This document shows positions 44,561 through 53,904 of a DNA stretch of 64,000 bases, piece after piece. Origin of the DNA: Candidatus Kouleothrix ribensis (lineage in GTDB: Bacteria; Chloroflexota; Chloroflexia; Chloroflexales; Roseiflexaceae); the NCBI GenBank assembly GCA_016722075.1, contig JADKGW010000002.1, positions 682,001 to 746,000 of the forward strand, in the 5' to 3' direction. Position numbers and translations under genes: made by a program. Positions within the stretch are counted from its first letter, which is position 1. Each line of letters opens with the position of its first letter. The notes under the pieces were generated by a model that was not told where the DNA came from, did no database searches, and saw only the letters and a program-made list of their open reading frames with translations.

Positions 44561-45364
44561 ATGTCTATGCTAAGCTTCCGCAAATACACCTGGATCGGCC
44601 TGACCGCCGCGCGATCGAACCTGGCCTACCTGAGCGAGGTGGCTGCGCGCACGCTGTTCCTGGCCGTGATCCTGTATATCTTCCTGCGGCTCTGGCAGGT
44701 AACCTACGGCCAAACCGGGGCGAGCCAGCTGGGCGGGCTAACGCTGCCGCAGATGCTCTGGTACCTGGCCATGACCGAGGCGATCACGCTCTCGGCACCA
44801 CGAGTTGCCGCCGAAGTCGACCAGGATGTGCGCACTGGTGCGCTGGCAGTGCAGCTCATCCGCCCGCTCAGCTACCCGCTGGCGCGGCTATGGACAACGC
44901 TAGGCGAGCGGGTGGTGCGCTTTGGGCTGAACACCGGTGTTGGCGCGCTGATCGTGCTGGTGCTGGTCGGGCCGATTCACTTTAGCCTGGGCGGGCTGCT
45001 GCTGTTCGTGCTGGCGCTGCCGCTGGCATTCACGCTCGACTTCCTGGCCCAGTTTCTGGTGGGCCTGGCCGCGTTCTGGCTGGAAGACACCAGTGGCCTG
45101 GTGCTGATCTACTCGCGCATCACGATGATCCTGGGCGGCATGCTCATCCCGCTCGAGCTGTTTCCGCAATCGCTCCAGCCGATCCTGCGCGCGCTGCCGT
45201 TCGCCAGCATGATCTACGGCCCGGCGCGTATGTTCGTGGCCCCCGGCGCGGCCTTCCTGGCCGAGCTGGCCCTGCGCCAGGGCACGGCAATCGTGGCGCT
45301 TGCGCTGGCGGTGGCGCTGGTATACCGCGCCGGCCTGCGGCGGATTCACAGCAACGGCGGGTAG
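44561..45364 (+). CDS. ABC-2 family permease, first subunit
   Basis: 267 residues with about six hydrophobic helices. The N-terminal FRKYTWIGLTAARSNLAYL and central PLSYPLARLW plus WLEDTSGLVLIYSRITMILGG are typical of the ABC-2 permease pairs (DUF990/YdfJ-like). It acts in the inner membrane with the second permease and the ATPase at 43245. The start at ATG 44561 (or 44567) follows the minisatellite; no ribosome binding site is obvious. The repeat between ATPase and permease may affect coupling of their expression. Confidence 0.82.
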   Translation: MSMLSFRKYTWIGLTAARSNLAYLSEVAARTLFLAVILYIFLRLWQVTYGQTGASQLGGLTLPQMLWYLAMTEAITLSAPRVAAEVDQDVRTGALAVQLIRPLSYPLARLWTTLGERVVRFGLNTGVGALIVLVLVGPIHFSLGGLLLFVLALPLAFTLDFLAQFLVGLAAFWLEDTSGLVLIYSRITMILGGMLIPLELFPQSLQPILRALPFASMIYGPARMFVAPGAAFLAELALRQGTAIVALALAVALVYRAGLRRIHSNGG

Positions 45365-45433
45365 CGCGCGGCTAGACACAATCGCCGCGCCTTTGTGGCT
45401 ATGCGAAAGCGGCGTGAGGCTCGATCAGAACCT

Positions 45434-46231
45434 ATGCTCAACCAGCTCAAAAACTATCTTGGCCTGGCGGTGGCCTACACGCGCCTGAACCTGAATGCGC
45501 AGCTCGAGTATCGCGGCGCGTTTATCTCGCAGGTCGCGGCTATGTTCCTGAACGACGGCGTGTGGGTGGTGTTCTGGGTGCTGTTCTTCACGCGCTTCCC
45601 GGTGCTGCGCGGCTGGAATATCGCCGATGTAATCACCGTCTGGGCGCTGGCCGCCGCCGGGTTTGGCCTGGCGCACGCGATCTACGGCAATGTGCTGACG
45701 CTGGCCGGGCTGATCGCGCAGGGCCAGCTCGATGTGTGGATGCTCTACCCGCGCGCGCTGCTGCCGCACCTGCTGCTCGGCCGCATGAGCGCCAGCGCCT
45801 GGGGCGACGCGCTGTTCGGCTACGCGGTGTACCTTGGGTTCGTGCGGCCCGATTTGCCGCACTTCCTGCTGTTCGTCGCGCTGACATGGTCGGTGATGCT
45901 GCTGTTCGTGGGCTTCGGCGTGCTCACCGGCAGCCTGAGCTTCTTTCTGGGCAATGCCGCCAGCCTGGCCGACCAGTGGCGCTTTGCCATGCTGACGTTC
46001 AGCACCTACCCGGCGGTGCTGTTCGAGGGCGCGATCAAGCTGCTGCTCTATACGCTGGTGCCGGCCGGGTTTGTGAGCTACCTGCCGGTGCAGGCGCTGC
46101 GCGAGCTCTCGCTGGGCTACGCGGCGCTGGCGCTGCTCGGCGCGCTCGCGATCACGGCGGCCGGCGTGGGCTTGTTCTACCTGGGGCTGCGCCGCTACGA
46201 GTCGGGCAATTTGATGGAAATGCGCGGGTGA
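45434..46231 (+). CDS. ABC-2 family permease, second subunit
   Basis: 265 residues with about six hydrophobic helices. The start LKNYLGLAVAYTRLNLNAQLEYRGAF and the WVVFWVLFFTRFP segment match the second permease of such ABC-2 pairs, and LLSFFLGNAASL-like sequence near residue 175 fits the conserved extracellular loop. It lies 69 bases after the first permease. The frame is open to 45395, but the ATG at 45434 gives the normal N-terminus. The substrate is unknown. Confidence 0.82.
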   Translation: MLNQLKNYLGLAVAYTRLNLNAQLEYRGAFISQVAAMFLNDGVWVVFWVLFFTRFPVLRGWNIADVITVWALAAAGFGLAHAIYGNVLTLAGLIAQGQLDVWMLYPRALLPHLLLGRMSASAWGDALFGYAVYLGFVRPDLPHFLLFVALTWSVMLLFVGFGVLTGSLSFFLGNAASLADQWRFAMLTFSTYPAVLFEGAIKLLLYTLVPAGFVSYLPVQALRELSLGYAALALLGALAITAAGVGLFYLGLRRYESGNLMEMRG

Positions 46232-46252
46232 GACGGTGGGTTCGCAGGTTGG

Positions 46253-46358
46253 GAAGGTAACCTGCAAACCTGCCTGTGTACATAGTGCGTAGTGCGTAGT
46301 ATGCAGCGATGGTGCCATCTGCAAACCTGCAACCTGCAACCCACAGCAACCTGCAACA
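46253..46358. repeat. Short 7-bp repeat (YAACCTG) array
   Basis: The words AACCTGCAAACCTGC at about 46258 and CTGCAAACCTGCAACCTGC at 46319-46337 recur just before the MFS gene. The unit is the complement of the CAGGTTR unit at 55107-55175. Confidence 0.55.
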
Positions 46359-46367
46359 GAGATAGCT

Positions 46368-47591
46368 ATGCAACAAACAAGCTCCCTGAGCGAAGCGGCG
46401 CGGCGGCGCGGCCTGATTGCCATCCTGGTCGATATCTTCTTCATGTGGGGCGGCTTCTTCATGGTCGTGCCGCTGATCTCAGTCCACTACGTGGACGACC
46501 TGGCCTGGCCGGCGGCATCGATCGGGCTGGTGCTGGCGCTGCGGCAGCTGATCCAGCAGGGCCTGACGCTGCCTGGCGGCATGCTGGCCGACCGAATCGG
46601 CGCGAAGGGGTTGATCTGCGCGGGCATGCTGCTGCGCGCGGCCGGGTTCGCGAGCATGGCCTGGGCCAGCTCGTTCCCGCTGCTGCTGGGCAGCGCCGTG
46701 CTGGCCGCGCTGGGCGGGGCGCTGTTCGAGTCGCCGCGCGCCGCCGCCGTCGCCGCGCTCACCGACGAGCGCACGCGCGGGCGCTACTACTCGCTCCAGG
46801 GCGTCGTCAGCGGCCTGGGCATGACGATCGGGCCACTGCTGGGCGCGCTGCTGCTGCGCTTCAACTTCTCGGTGGTGGCGCTGGTCGCGTCGTGCTGCTA
46901 TATCATCACATTCCTGGTGACTCTGCTGGCGCTACCGCCGGTGCGCGTAGCCAGCGAGCACCATAACCTGACATATGGGATCGGGCTGGCGCTGCACGAT
47001 CGTCCGTTCATGCTGTTCACCATGCTGCTGATGGGCTACTGGTTCATGTGGGTGCAGCTGTCGATCTCGCTGCCGCTCGCGGCCCGCGCGATCAGCGGCA
47101 CCAACGACGCAGTCAGCTGGGTGTATACACTGAACGCCGGCATGAGCGTGCTGCTTCAATACCCGCTGCTGCAGCTGGCCGAGCGCCGGCTGCGCCCGCT
47201 GCCGATCCTGGTGCTGGGCGTGGCGATCATGGCGGTGGGGCTGGGCGGGGTTGGCTTCGCCACCCGCACGCCGGCACTGCTGCTGTGCGTGGCGCTGTTC
47301 TCGGCCGGTGCGCTACTGGCCGCGCCCAGCCAGCAGACGGTTGCGGCCGCGTTTGCCAACCCGGCCGCGCTCGGCTCGTACTTCGGCGTGAATGCGCTGG
47401 CGCTGGCGATCGGCGGCAGCCTGGGCAATTATAGCGGTGGGCTGCTGTATGGCCTGGGCCGCCAGTATGCCCACCCCGAGCTGCCCTGGTTCACATTTGG
47501 CGCAGTCGGCGCGCTGGCTGCGGTGGGCATGCTGCTGCTGCACCGGCACCAGTCGCGCGCGGCGGATGCCGAGCCGGCGGTGGCCAGCTAG
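46368..47591 (+). CDS. Major facilitator superfamily transporter (MdtH-like)
   Basis: 407 residues with twelve hydrophobic helices. MFS motif A is GGMLADRIGAKGLICAG (about 67-83), and the antiporter-type RTRGRYYSLQGVVSGLGMTIGP follows in helices 4-5. The overall pattern is like drug-efflux DHA1 members. It starts at the ATG 46368 after a 7-bp repeat array and is the last gene in the plus-strand run before the vWA gene. The substrate is unknown. Confidence 0.85.
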   Translation: MQQTSSLSEAARRRGLIAILVDIFFMWGGFFMVVPLISVHYVDDLAWPAASIGLVLALRQLIQQGLTLPGGMLADRIGAKGLICAGMLLRAAGFASMAWASSFPLLLGSAVLAALGGALFESPRAAAVAALTDERTRGRYYSLQGVVSGLGMTIGPLLGALLLRFNFSVVALVASCCYIITFLVTLLALPPVRVASEHHNLTYGIGLALHDRPFMLFTMLLMGYWFMWVQLSISLPLAARAISGTNDAVSWVYTLNAGMSVLLQYPLLQLAERRLRPLPILVLGVAIMAVGLGGVGFATRTPALLLCVALFSAGALLAAPSQQTVAAAFANPAALGSYFGVNALALAIGGSLGNYSGGLLYGLGRQYAHPELPWFTFGAVGALAAVGMLLLHRHQSRAADAEPAVAS

Positions 47592-47649
47592 GCAGCCCTG
47601 CCGCACGAGCGCGCCGGCCCAGGCTATACACGGCGATTGATTGCCGGTA

Positions 47650-47658
47650 TGCTATACT
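47650..47658 (+). promoter_or_regulatory. Putative extended -10 promoter
   Basis: TGCTATACT lies about 118 bases upstream of the vWA gene. It is the same 9-mer seen at 3459 and 9652. No clear -35 is visible. Confidence 0.38.
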
Positions 47659-47776
47659 ACGTGCAGGCGACGCGCACGTGCAACACGGCGCGCCTATCGA
47701 GCGTACCACATAGCGATGCACATGGCCCGCGCATGGCCGCTTGCGTGCCCTGGGTGTTTTGAAAGGAGTACAACCA

Positions 47777-49057
47777 ATGGCCGGTGAGGTCAATCTTCGC
47801 GCAACGCTGGCACGCCCATTCCTATCGGTCACGGGCACGCCGCAGGTCGCGTACCTGCTGGTCGAAGCGTTGCCCAGCCAGGTCGTCGCGCAAGTTCGCA
47901 TGCCGGTCAACGTCAGCTTTGTGCTCGACCGCAGCGGCTCGATGAAAGGCGATAAGATCGAGCGGGTGCGCCGCGCGACTGCCCGCGCGCTCGAGCTGCT
48001 CGACGCCCAGGATCTCGCGTCGGTGGTAATCTTCGACCACCGCACCGAGGTGCTGATCCCGGCTGGCCCGGTGACCAACCAGCGCGAGCTGAAGGATAAG
48101 ATCAGCCGCATCCGCGACGCCGGCGGCACCAAGATCGCCCCGGCGCTCGAAAAAGGCCTGCGCGAGGTCGAGAAGGGCGGGCCGAACGCCATCCGCCGCA
48201 TGGTGCTGCTGACCGATGGGCAGACCGAGAACGAGAAGGAGTGCCTGCTGCGCGCCGACGACGCCGGCCGCATGGGCGTGCCGATCACGGCGCTGGGCGT
48301 AGGCAAGGACTGGAACGAGGATCTGCTGATCGACATGGCCAACCGCTCGAGCGGCACCGCCGACTATATCGACCAGCCCGACAAAATCGTGGCCTACTTT
48401 CAGAACACGGTGCAGCGCGCACAGGCCACCGCCGTGCATAATGCCGTGCTGACACTGCGCCTGGTGCAGGGCATCACGCCCCGCGCAGTCTGGCAGGTCA
48501 TCCCGCTGATCAGCAACCTGGGCTACCGCCCGGTCTCCGACCGCGATGTGAGCGTGCCGCTAGGCGAGCTCGAGAGCGGCAGCGGGCGCACGCTGCTGAT
48601 CGAGCTGCTGGTCGACCCGCGTCCGGCCGGGCAGTACCGCATCGGCCAGGCCGAGGTCAGCTACGACGTGCCGGTGCTAAACCTGCAGGGCGAGCGCGCG
48701 CGCGCCGACGTGGTGATGACCTTCACCGCCGACCAGAACCTGGCCGCGCAGGTGAACGCGCCGGTGATGAATATTGTCGAAAAGGTCAGCGCCTTCAAGC
48801 TCCAGACCCGCGCGCTTCAGGATCTGCAGACTGGCGATGTGACCGGCGCGACTCAGAAGCTCCAGAGCGCGGTGACGCGCCTGCTCAGCCAGGGCGAGCT
48901 CGAGCTGGCGCAGACCATGCAGCAGGAGATTCAGAACCTCCAGCAGACCGGCCAGCTCTCGAGCGAGGGCCAGAAGACCATGAAGTTCGGCACGCGCAAG
49001 ACGGTGCGGCTGAGCGATCTTGATATCCCCGAGGAGCTGCGCAACCAGGGCAGCTAG
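47777..49057 (+). CDS. von Willebrand factor type A domain protein
   Basis: 426 residues. The vWA domain (about 43-220) carries the MIDAS motif DRSGSM near residue 51, with Thr in AGGTKIAPAL and Asp in LLTDGQTENE completing the metal site. The C-terminal 200 residues include a beta-rich region and a Gln-rich helix (ELELAQTMQQEIQNLQQ). There is no signal peptide, so it is likely cytoplasmic. AAAGGAG nine bases upstream supports the ATG at 47777. It converges with the MoxR/DUF58 operon; vWA proteins often work with MoxR ATPases, so a functional link is plausible. Confidence 0.87.
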   Translation: MAGEVNLRATLARPFLSVTGTPQVAYLLVEALPSQVVAQVRMPVNVSFVLDRSGSMKGDKIERVRRATARALELLDAQDLASVVIFDHRTEVLIPAGPVTNQRELKDKISRIRDAGGTKIAPALEKGLREVEKGGPNAIRRMVLLTDGQTENEKECLLRADDAGRMGVPITALGVGKDWNEDLLIDMANRSSGTADYIDQPDKIVAYFQNTVQRAQATAVHNAVLTLRLVQGITPRAVWQVIPLISNLGYRPVSDRDVSVPLGELESGSGRTLLIELLVDPRPAGQYRIGQAEVSYDVPVLNLQGERARADVVMTFTADQNLAAQVNAPVMNIVEKVSAFKLQTRALQDLQTGDVTGATQKLQSAVTRLLSQGELELAQTMQQEIQNLQQTGQLSSEGQKTMKFGTRKTVRLSDLDIPEELRNQGS

Positions 49058-49059
49058 GT

Positions 49060-49548
49060 GTTTGGGGCTTCGCCCGGTGGGGCGGATACATCGATCCGCC
49101 CGTACGCGGGGCGCGTCGCCCCGTGGGGCGGATACATCGATCCGCCCGTACGCGGGGCGCTGCGCCCCCGTGCCCCCGATTAGCCTTTTCTGGGGCGCGT
49201 AGCCCGTATCTTTCGGGGCGCGTCGCCCCCGTGCCCCCGATTAGGGGAACCGAGCCGGTTCCCCTAAAACCCCTCCGGCAAAGGACGTCATCCCAGCCCA
49301 CTGCGCATCGACGCATGCCATGGCCAACCGATTCAGGCATTATGCGGGCGATACACGCGATCAACAGCCTGCTATCGCCAACGATCGCTCGGGGCTGCCC
49401 GAAGGCATGCGCGCAGAACGGTGCGCATACGACAGCCTCAAATAGGGGGTCCGGGGTGAAACCCCGGCGGCGGGGTGCAGGGGCCGGCGGCGGCCCCTGC
49501 CGCGGGGCACGGGGGCGCGTAGCCCCCGGAGCCGCAGGGCGCGCAGCC
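49060..49548. repeat. Family B GC-rich hairpin repeats between convergent genes
   Basis: Directly after the vWA stop lies a 46-bp tandem pair (49078-49169) containing the near-palindrome GGCGGATACATCGATCCGCC. Next come GGGGCGC..GCGCCCC hairpins and GGGGAACCGagCCGGTTCCCC at about 49243-49266. From 49446 a block reads GGGGTCCGGGGTGAAACCCC, then GGGGCCGGCGGCGGCCCC, and finally GGGGGCGCGTAGCCCCC, ending at the DUF58 stop codon. The hairpins could terminate transcription from both sides. No gene is present. Confidence 0.75.
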
Positions 49549-50865
49549 CTAGATCGCCCCGCGGCCCTTGAGCTCAAGATACTTATTGATCACGCTAACC
49601 GTCAGCTTATCGGCCGGCACATCGATCGTCAGCACCCCGCTGCGGTTGAGCGTGTCGAGCACCACCTGGCGCTCGTCTACCAGCATCTCGGCCACCGCGC
49701 GCTGGTACACCGCGTCGGAGTCGCGCGGCGGCTGGGCAGCCAGGTGAGCGATATTCGGGTCGGAGATCACCACGCACAGCGGCAGGTGGCGCTGGGCCAG
49801 CCGGGCCATGTGCGCGATCAGCGGGCGGGCCGCATCGAGCGTCACCAGGTCGGTGAACACCACCACCAGCGAGCGGCGCTTGTGTTTGAGGCCCAGGTAC
49901 GCCAGCGCCTGGCCATAGTCGGCCTCGACCGGCTCGAACTGCGCGTTGTAGAGCGCCTCGAGCATGCGGTAGAACTGGCCCTTGCCGCGCCGTGGCGCCA
50001 GGTAGGTGCGCACATCGTCGGCGAAGGTCAGCAGCCCGACGTGATCGCCCTTGAGTGTGGCGATATACGAGAGCAGCAGCGCGGTGTTGATCGCGTAGTC
50101 GAGCTTGGCCAGCCCGGTGTCGCCCACCGGCGGGCGCATGAGCCGGCCCGTGTCGATCACGCTGACGACATACTGGCTGCGCTCGGTCTCATACTCGGCG
50201 GCGATCGGTTTGCCGCGCCGGGCGGTGGCCTTCCAGTTGATCCGGCGAAATTCGTCGTCGGTGTTGTACTCGCGCAGGCGCTCGAACTCGCTGCCCTGGC
50301 CGTACACCCGCGCCGCGCGCAGGCCGATCTCGAACAGCAGGCCCTTGCGCGCCAGCAGATCGTACTTGCGCACGTCGAGCACGTTTGGGTACACCTTGAC
50401 CGGCGCGGCGGCCGGGTAGCGCACCTGGCGCACGAAGGTTTTCAGCGTGCTCAGGTAGCGCACATTCACATCGCCGAAGCGGTAGTCGCCGCGCTGCAGC
50501 GGCCGCAGGTGGTAGCGCGCCTCGTGCAGCTGGTAGGGCGCCACTGCGCCGGCCAGCGTCACCGCGTCGGATCGAAACTGGTAGGGGTATTCGTCGCGCA
50601 GCTGGAAGCTGAGCGCGCGCGCGCTACGGTTGGCCAGCAGCAGCGTCACCAGATTGTCGGCGCCGAGCGAGAGCTTGGTATCGTTGATTCGCTCGACCTC
50701 GAGCTCGCCGGGCCTGGCCGTGATGAAATAGTCGGCCGCCACCAGTGCGCCGACCGCGAGCGTGTAGGCCAGCGCCAGCCACAGCAGCGCCGGGGCCAGC
50801 GCCACGCCGGCCACGAGCAGCGCGCCGAGCAGCAGAAACAAGAGTAGGCGGAAGGTTGGGATCAT
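49549..50865 (-). CDS. DUF58 domain protein
   Basis: 438 residues. Two N-terminal membrane helices (about 5-45) are followed by a beta-rich region and the DUF58 signature EYNTDDEFRRINWKATARRG (about 200-219). A vWA-like C-terminal fold with VSVIDTGRLM and VVVFTDLVTLD follows. DUF58 proteins accompany MoxR ATPases in most bacteria and are thought to act in maturation of other proteins or envelope complexes. It is the last gene of the minus-strand run, about 100 bases after moxR. Its stop codon abuts family B repeat DNA. Confidence 0.9.
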   Translation of the reverse strand: MIPTFRLLLFLLLGALLVAGVALAPALLWLALAYTLAVGALVAADYFITARPGELEVERINDTKLSLGADNLVTLLLANRSARALSFQLRDEYPYQFRSDAVTLAGAVAPYQLHEARYHLRPLQRGDYRFGDVNVRYLSTLKTFVRQVRYPAAAPVKVYPNVLDVRKYDLLARKGLLFEIGLRAARVYGQGSEFERLREYNTDDEFRRINWKATARRGKPIAAEYETERSQYVVSVIDTGRLMRPPVGDTGLAKLDYAINTALLLSYIATLKGDHVGLLTFADDVRTYLAPRRGKGQFYRMLEALYNAQFEPVEADYGQALAYLGLKHKRRSLVVVFTDLVTLDAARPLIAHMARLAQRHLPLCVVISDPNIAHLAAQPPRDSDAVYQRAVAEMLVDERQVVLDTLNRSGVLTIDVPADKLTVSVINKYLELKGRGAI

Positions 50866-50963
50866 GGTGTGCCAATGGTTGGGTAGTGGCGATGCATATG
50901 CGGACTCCTGCCTTGTGATCGCTTGGCGCGTGAGTACACATCGCCACTACGGTTCAGCGGATA

Positions 50964-51911
50964 TCAGCGTGGCACCTCGACCTTGGCCAGGATGCGGGTC
51001 ATGGCCGTGTCGGCGTTCAGGCCCTCGATCTCAGACTCGGGCTTGAGGATGATCCGGTGGCGGTAGACCGGGCGCACCAGGAGCTTCACGTCGTCGGGCA
51101 CCACGAAGCTGCGGCCCTGCACCGCCGCCCAGGCCTTGGCCGCCAGCAGCAGGCTGATCGAGGCGCGCGGTGACCCGCCCAGCAGCAGGTCGAGGCTCTT
51201 GCGGCTGGCCTGCGCGATGTCGGTGATATACTTCATGATCCCGTCGTCGACCTGCACCGCGCGGATTTCGGCCTGGCACTGCGCCAGCAGCTCGGGCGTG
51301 ATCACCGGCTGGAGCTGGGCCGCCTCGAGCTGGCGTGCGTCGAAGCCGTGGTGGTAGCGGCGCAACACTTCGATCTCAACCTCTTGCGGCGCGTAGTCGA
51401 CCAGCACCTTGAACAGAAAGCGATCGAGCTGCGCCTCGGGGAGCGGGTAGGTGCCTTCGTACTCGACCGGGTTCTGGGTAGCCACTACGAAGAACGGCTC
51501 GGCCAGCGGCATGCGCTGGCCCTCGATCGTCACCTGGCGCTCTTCCATCGCCTCGAGCAGCGCGCTCTGGGTTTTGGCCGGCGCGCGGTTGATCTCGTCG
51601 CCCAGCAGCACATTGGTGAACACCGGCCCGCGGCGCAGCCGAAACTCGCCGCTGCCGATCTCGAACACTTGTGTGCCGATCACGTCGGATGGCATCAGGT
51701 CGGGCGTAAACTGCACGCGCTTGAACTCAGTCTGCGTCAGTGCCGCCAGAGTCTTGGCCATCAGCGTCTTGGCGGTGCCTGGCACACCCTCAAGCAGCAC
51801 GTGCCCACCGCTGAGCATGGCAATCAGCAGGTGCGTGAACGGCTCCTCCTGGCCAACCAGCACCTTGGTCGCCTCGGTACGGATGCGATTTGCGGTATCT
51901 TGAACGAGCAT
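50964..51911 (-). CDS. MoxR-family AAA+ ATPase
   Basis: 315 residues. Walker A is GVPGTAKT (42-49), Walker B LLGDEINRA (about 101-109), sensor 1 lies in FFVVATQNPVEYEGTYPLPEAQLDRF, and the C-terminal lid contains GGSPRASISLL (sensor 2). This is the MRP subgroup of MoxR chaperone-like ATPases, which insert metals or assemble complexes with DUF58 and vWA partners. GAGGAG five bases upstream supports the ATG. DUF58 follows and a membrane-protein gene precedes. Confidence 0.93.
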   Translation of the reverse strand: MLVQDTANRIRTEATKVLVGQEEPFTHLLIAMLSGGHVLLEGVPGTAKTLMAKTLAALTQTEFKRVQFTPDLMPSDVIGTQVFEIGSGEFRLRRGPVFTNVLLGDEINRAPAKTQSALLEAMEERQVTIEGQRMPLAEPFFVVATQNPVEYEGTYPLPEAQLDRFLFKVLVDYAPQEVEIEVLRRYHHGFDARQLEAAQLQPVITPELLAQCQAEIRAVQVDDGIMKYITDIAQASRKSLDLLLGGSPRASISLLLAAKAWAAVQGRSFVVPDDVKLLVRPVYRHRIILKPESEIEGLNADTAMTRILAKVEVPR

Positions 51912-51980
51912 ATGTCTCCTCAGAAGTTATGCGTGTTGCATTATGAGGCTCAGGCAGTCGCCCGCGCCGCTCGCTACTAT

Positions 51981-52916
51981 TCAGCCCTCGGCGCCTAGGG
52001 CGGCGCTGGCCTGCATCAGCGCAACCAGATCCGCGCCGTCGTAAGCGGCGCGGTTGCGGCGGTACAGCAGCGCCATCCAGATCGGCAGCGGCGGCATCAC
52101 CAGCATCAGCCCCAGCAGCCAGGCCAGGCCCGACACAGCCTGGGCAATCGGCGAAGCCGAGCCGAGCGCGTAGAACAGCGGCAGCGGCAGCAGCGTGCCA
52201 ATCGTGGCCGTCACGGTCAGGCCGGCCGCCGCCACCAGCAGCGCAGCCAGCAGCCACACCGCCAGGTTGCGCCCGAACCGATACACGATCAGGTCGAGGC
52301 TGCGCTGCAAGCTCGCGCCGAACGGCTGCGACTCTTGCACCCACGGCTGGAGGCCGTAGAACAGCCCGCTACCGGTGGCGCCCGAGACCATCAGCGAGGC
52401 GTAGAAGCCCAGCAGAAACACGCCCAGGAACACCAGCCCGGCCGGGGCCGCACCGGCCGCGCTGCCAAAGCCCGCCAGCGCACCCGCGAACGCGAAGCCG
52501 GCCACGTACAGCGGGCAAATACACACGACGCTCAGCAGCGACGTGATGATCTGGGCCATGAGCCAGTAGACGATCGTGAAGCAGCCCATGCTGGCCGCGC
52601 GCAGCGGGTGGATCGCCAGCGCCGTGCGCAGGCGCACTGGCTGGCCATCTGCCGCCGCCGCCGCCGCGCGCGATAGCCCGCCCACCAGGTAGATCATCAG
52701 CGGAAACAGCAGCAGCAGCCCGGCCAGCGCCAGCAGCAACGGCCAGCCATCCTCGGCCCACGACAGCGCCACCGCAATCAGGCCGGCGGCGATTGCGACC
52801 GGCACGCACCAGCTGGCGGTGATCAGCACGAAGCCGACGAAATTGCGGCGGTACAGGCTCAGGCCCTCGTCGAGCAGTGCCAGGATTGATTCGAGTGCGT
52901 CGGGCCAGTGATGCAT
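51981..52916 (-). CDS. Multi-pass membrane protein of the MoxR cluster
   Basis: 311 residues with about six long hydrophobic segments. The N-terminal ALDEGLSLYRRNFVGFVLITA is the cytoplasmic helix plus first membrane segment also found in the two membrane proteins encoded at 56199 and 57247. All three therefore belong to one family, the membrane-domain proteins related to the N-terminal part of GlpQ-like enzymes. No catalytic motif is visible. Gene order suggests a role with MoxR and DUF58 in the envelope. Confidence 0.72.
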   Translation of the reverse strand: MHHWPDALESILALLDEGLSLYRRNFVGFVLITASWCVPVAIAAGLIAVALSWAEDGWPLLLALAGLLLLFPLMIYLVGGLSRAAAAAADGQPVRLRTALAIHPLRAASMGCFTIVYWLMAQIITSLLSVVCICPLYVAGFAFAGALAGFGSAAGAAPAGLVFLGVFLLGFYASLMVSGATGSGLFYGLQPWVQESQPFGASLQRSLDLIVYRFGRNLAVWLLAALLVAAAGLTVTATIGTLLPLPLFYALGSASPIAQAVSGLAWLLGLMLVMPPLPIWMALLYRRNRAAYDGADLVALMQASAALGAEG

Positions 52917-52962
52917 TGCAAGGTCGGCTTTCAGGTAGGCGCATACCGGGCGGGCCGGGTGG

Positions 52963-53799
52963 CTACAGCGAAAAATCGAGCTTCAGGCCATCCTGATCGA
53001 TCCCGATCGTGGTCAGGTGCATGGCCAGCGCGGCCGGCGGCTCGCCAGGGATCTCGAAGCGCGTCGGCACCTGCACGATCGGAATGCTACCGATCGTCTT
53101 GGTGAGCTGCGCCACCAGGTCGTTGGCCAGGCGGGCCGGCAGCGGCGTGCGGCCAATACTCACGGCGCCATCAGTCACATGCACAAACAGGCGATCCTGC
53201 GGATCGACCTTCAGCGCCGCGAGCACGCGAACTTCGATCGGGAAGCTGGCCCGCTGCGATTTCAGATCGAACTGCCGGCCGGCCAGCTTGATCGCCATCG
53301 TGCCCTGCAGCCGCGCAACGATCCGCGCCCGCCCGTGCTGGAGATCGAGCGCGATCGATTCGCCGCGGGTGGTCACGTCCATCCAGCTCTGCGCCGGGAA
53401 TACGAACTCCTTGCCCTCGAAGTTGTTGTGCGCGTACAGCTGCAGGGCCTGCTGGAGCATAGGTGTGGCGATGCTGAGCGTGAGCGCCGGTGGGGCCAGC
53501 GTTGCTGCGGCCTCGGCCGGCGGCGCGGGCACGATCACCTGCGGCTGCTCGAACTCGATCACCTGCGGCTGCTCGAGCGTGGTGCGGCCGGCGCGCAAGG
53601 CCTGGATCAGCGCCTCGGCCAGCGGCGCGTCTTCGCCGGCAGTCGGCAGGAAGCCCGCCAGGAACTGCGGCATGATATTCAGCAGCTTGAAGGCCTCGAG
53701 CGGGCTGATCATCAGCAGCGACGCCAGCAGCGGGTTGTCGCCCAGCATGCCAAACAGCGCCTCGATGTCTTTGCGATTAGGGAATAGCAGATCGAACAT
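52963..53799 (-). CDS. Hypothetical protein of the MoxR cluster
   Basis: 278 residues from the ATG at 53799, chosen because GGAG lies six bases upstream (the frame is open to 53817). An N-terminal helical part (FDLLFPNRKDIEALFGML) leads to a Pro/Ala linker (about 115-135). A beta-rich domain from about 135 to 278, with alternating hydrophobic residues, recalls DUF2993/LmeA-type lipid-binding folds, but I would not assign it. There is no membrane segment or signal peptide. The position within the operon is the main clue. Confidence 0.6.
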   Translation of the reverse strand: MFDLLFPNRKDIEALFGMLGDNPLLASLLMISPLEAFKLLNIMPQFLAGFLPTAGEDAPLAEALIQALRAGRTTLEQPQVIEFEQPQVIVPAPPAEAAATLAPPALTLSIATPMLQQALQLYAHNNFEGKEFVFPAQSWMDVTTRGESIALDLQHGRARIVARLQGTMAIKLAGRQFDLKSQRASFPIEVRVLAALKVDPQDRLFVHVTDGAVSIGRTPLPARLANDLVAQLTKTIGSIPIVQVPTRFEIPGEPPAALAMHLTTIGIDQDGLKLDFSL

Positions 53800-53904
53800 G
53801 CGTAGCTCCAGTGGCACACTCTACGTACATCTCCGCAGCCGGTATTGTGGCCTACCGCCGGCAGCAGGCAGGCGCCACGCGCGCCACCGCGTAACGCGTG
53901 CAGC

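Noticed and set aside
49123..50847. A 574-codon plus-strand frame over the DUF58 gene and the repeats before it
   Set aside because: It starts in repeat DNA and is antisense to a well-recognised DUF58 protein; its composition is a shadow pattern.
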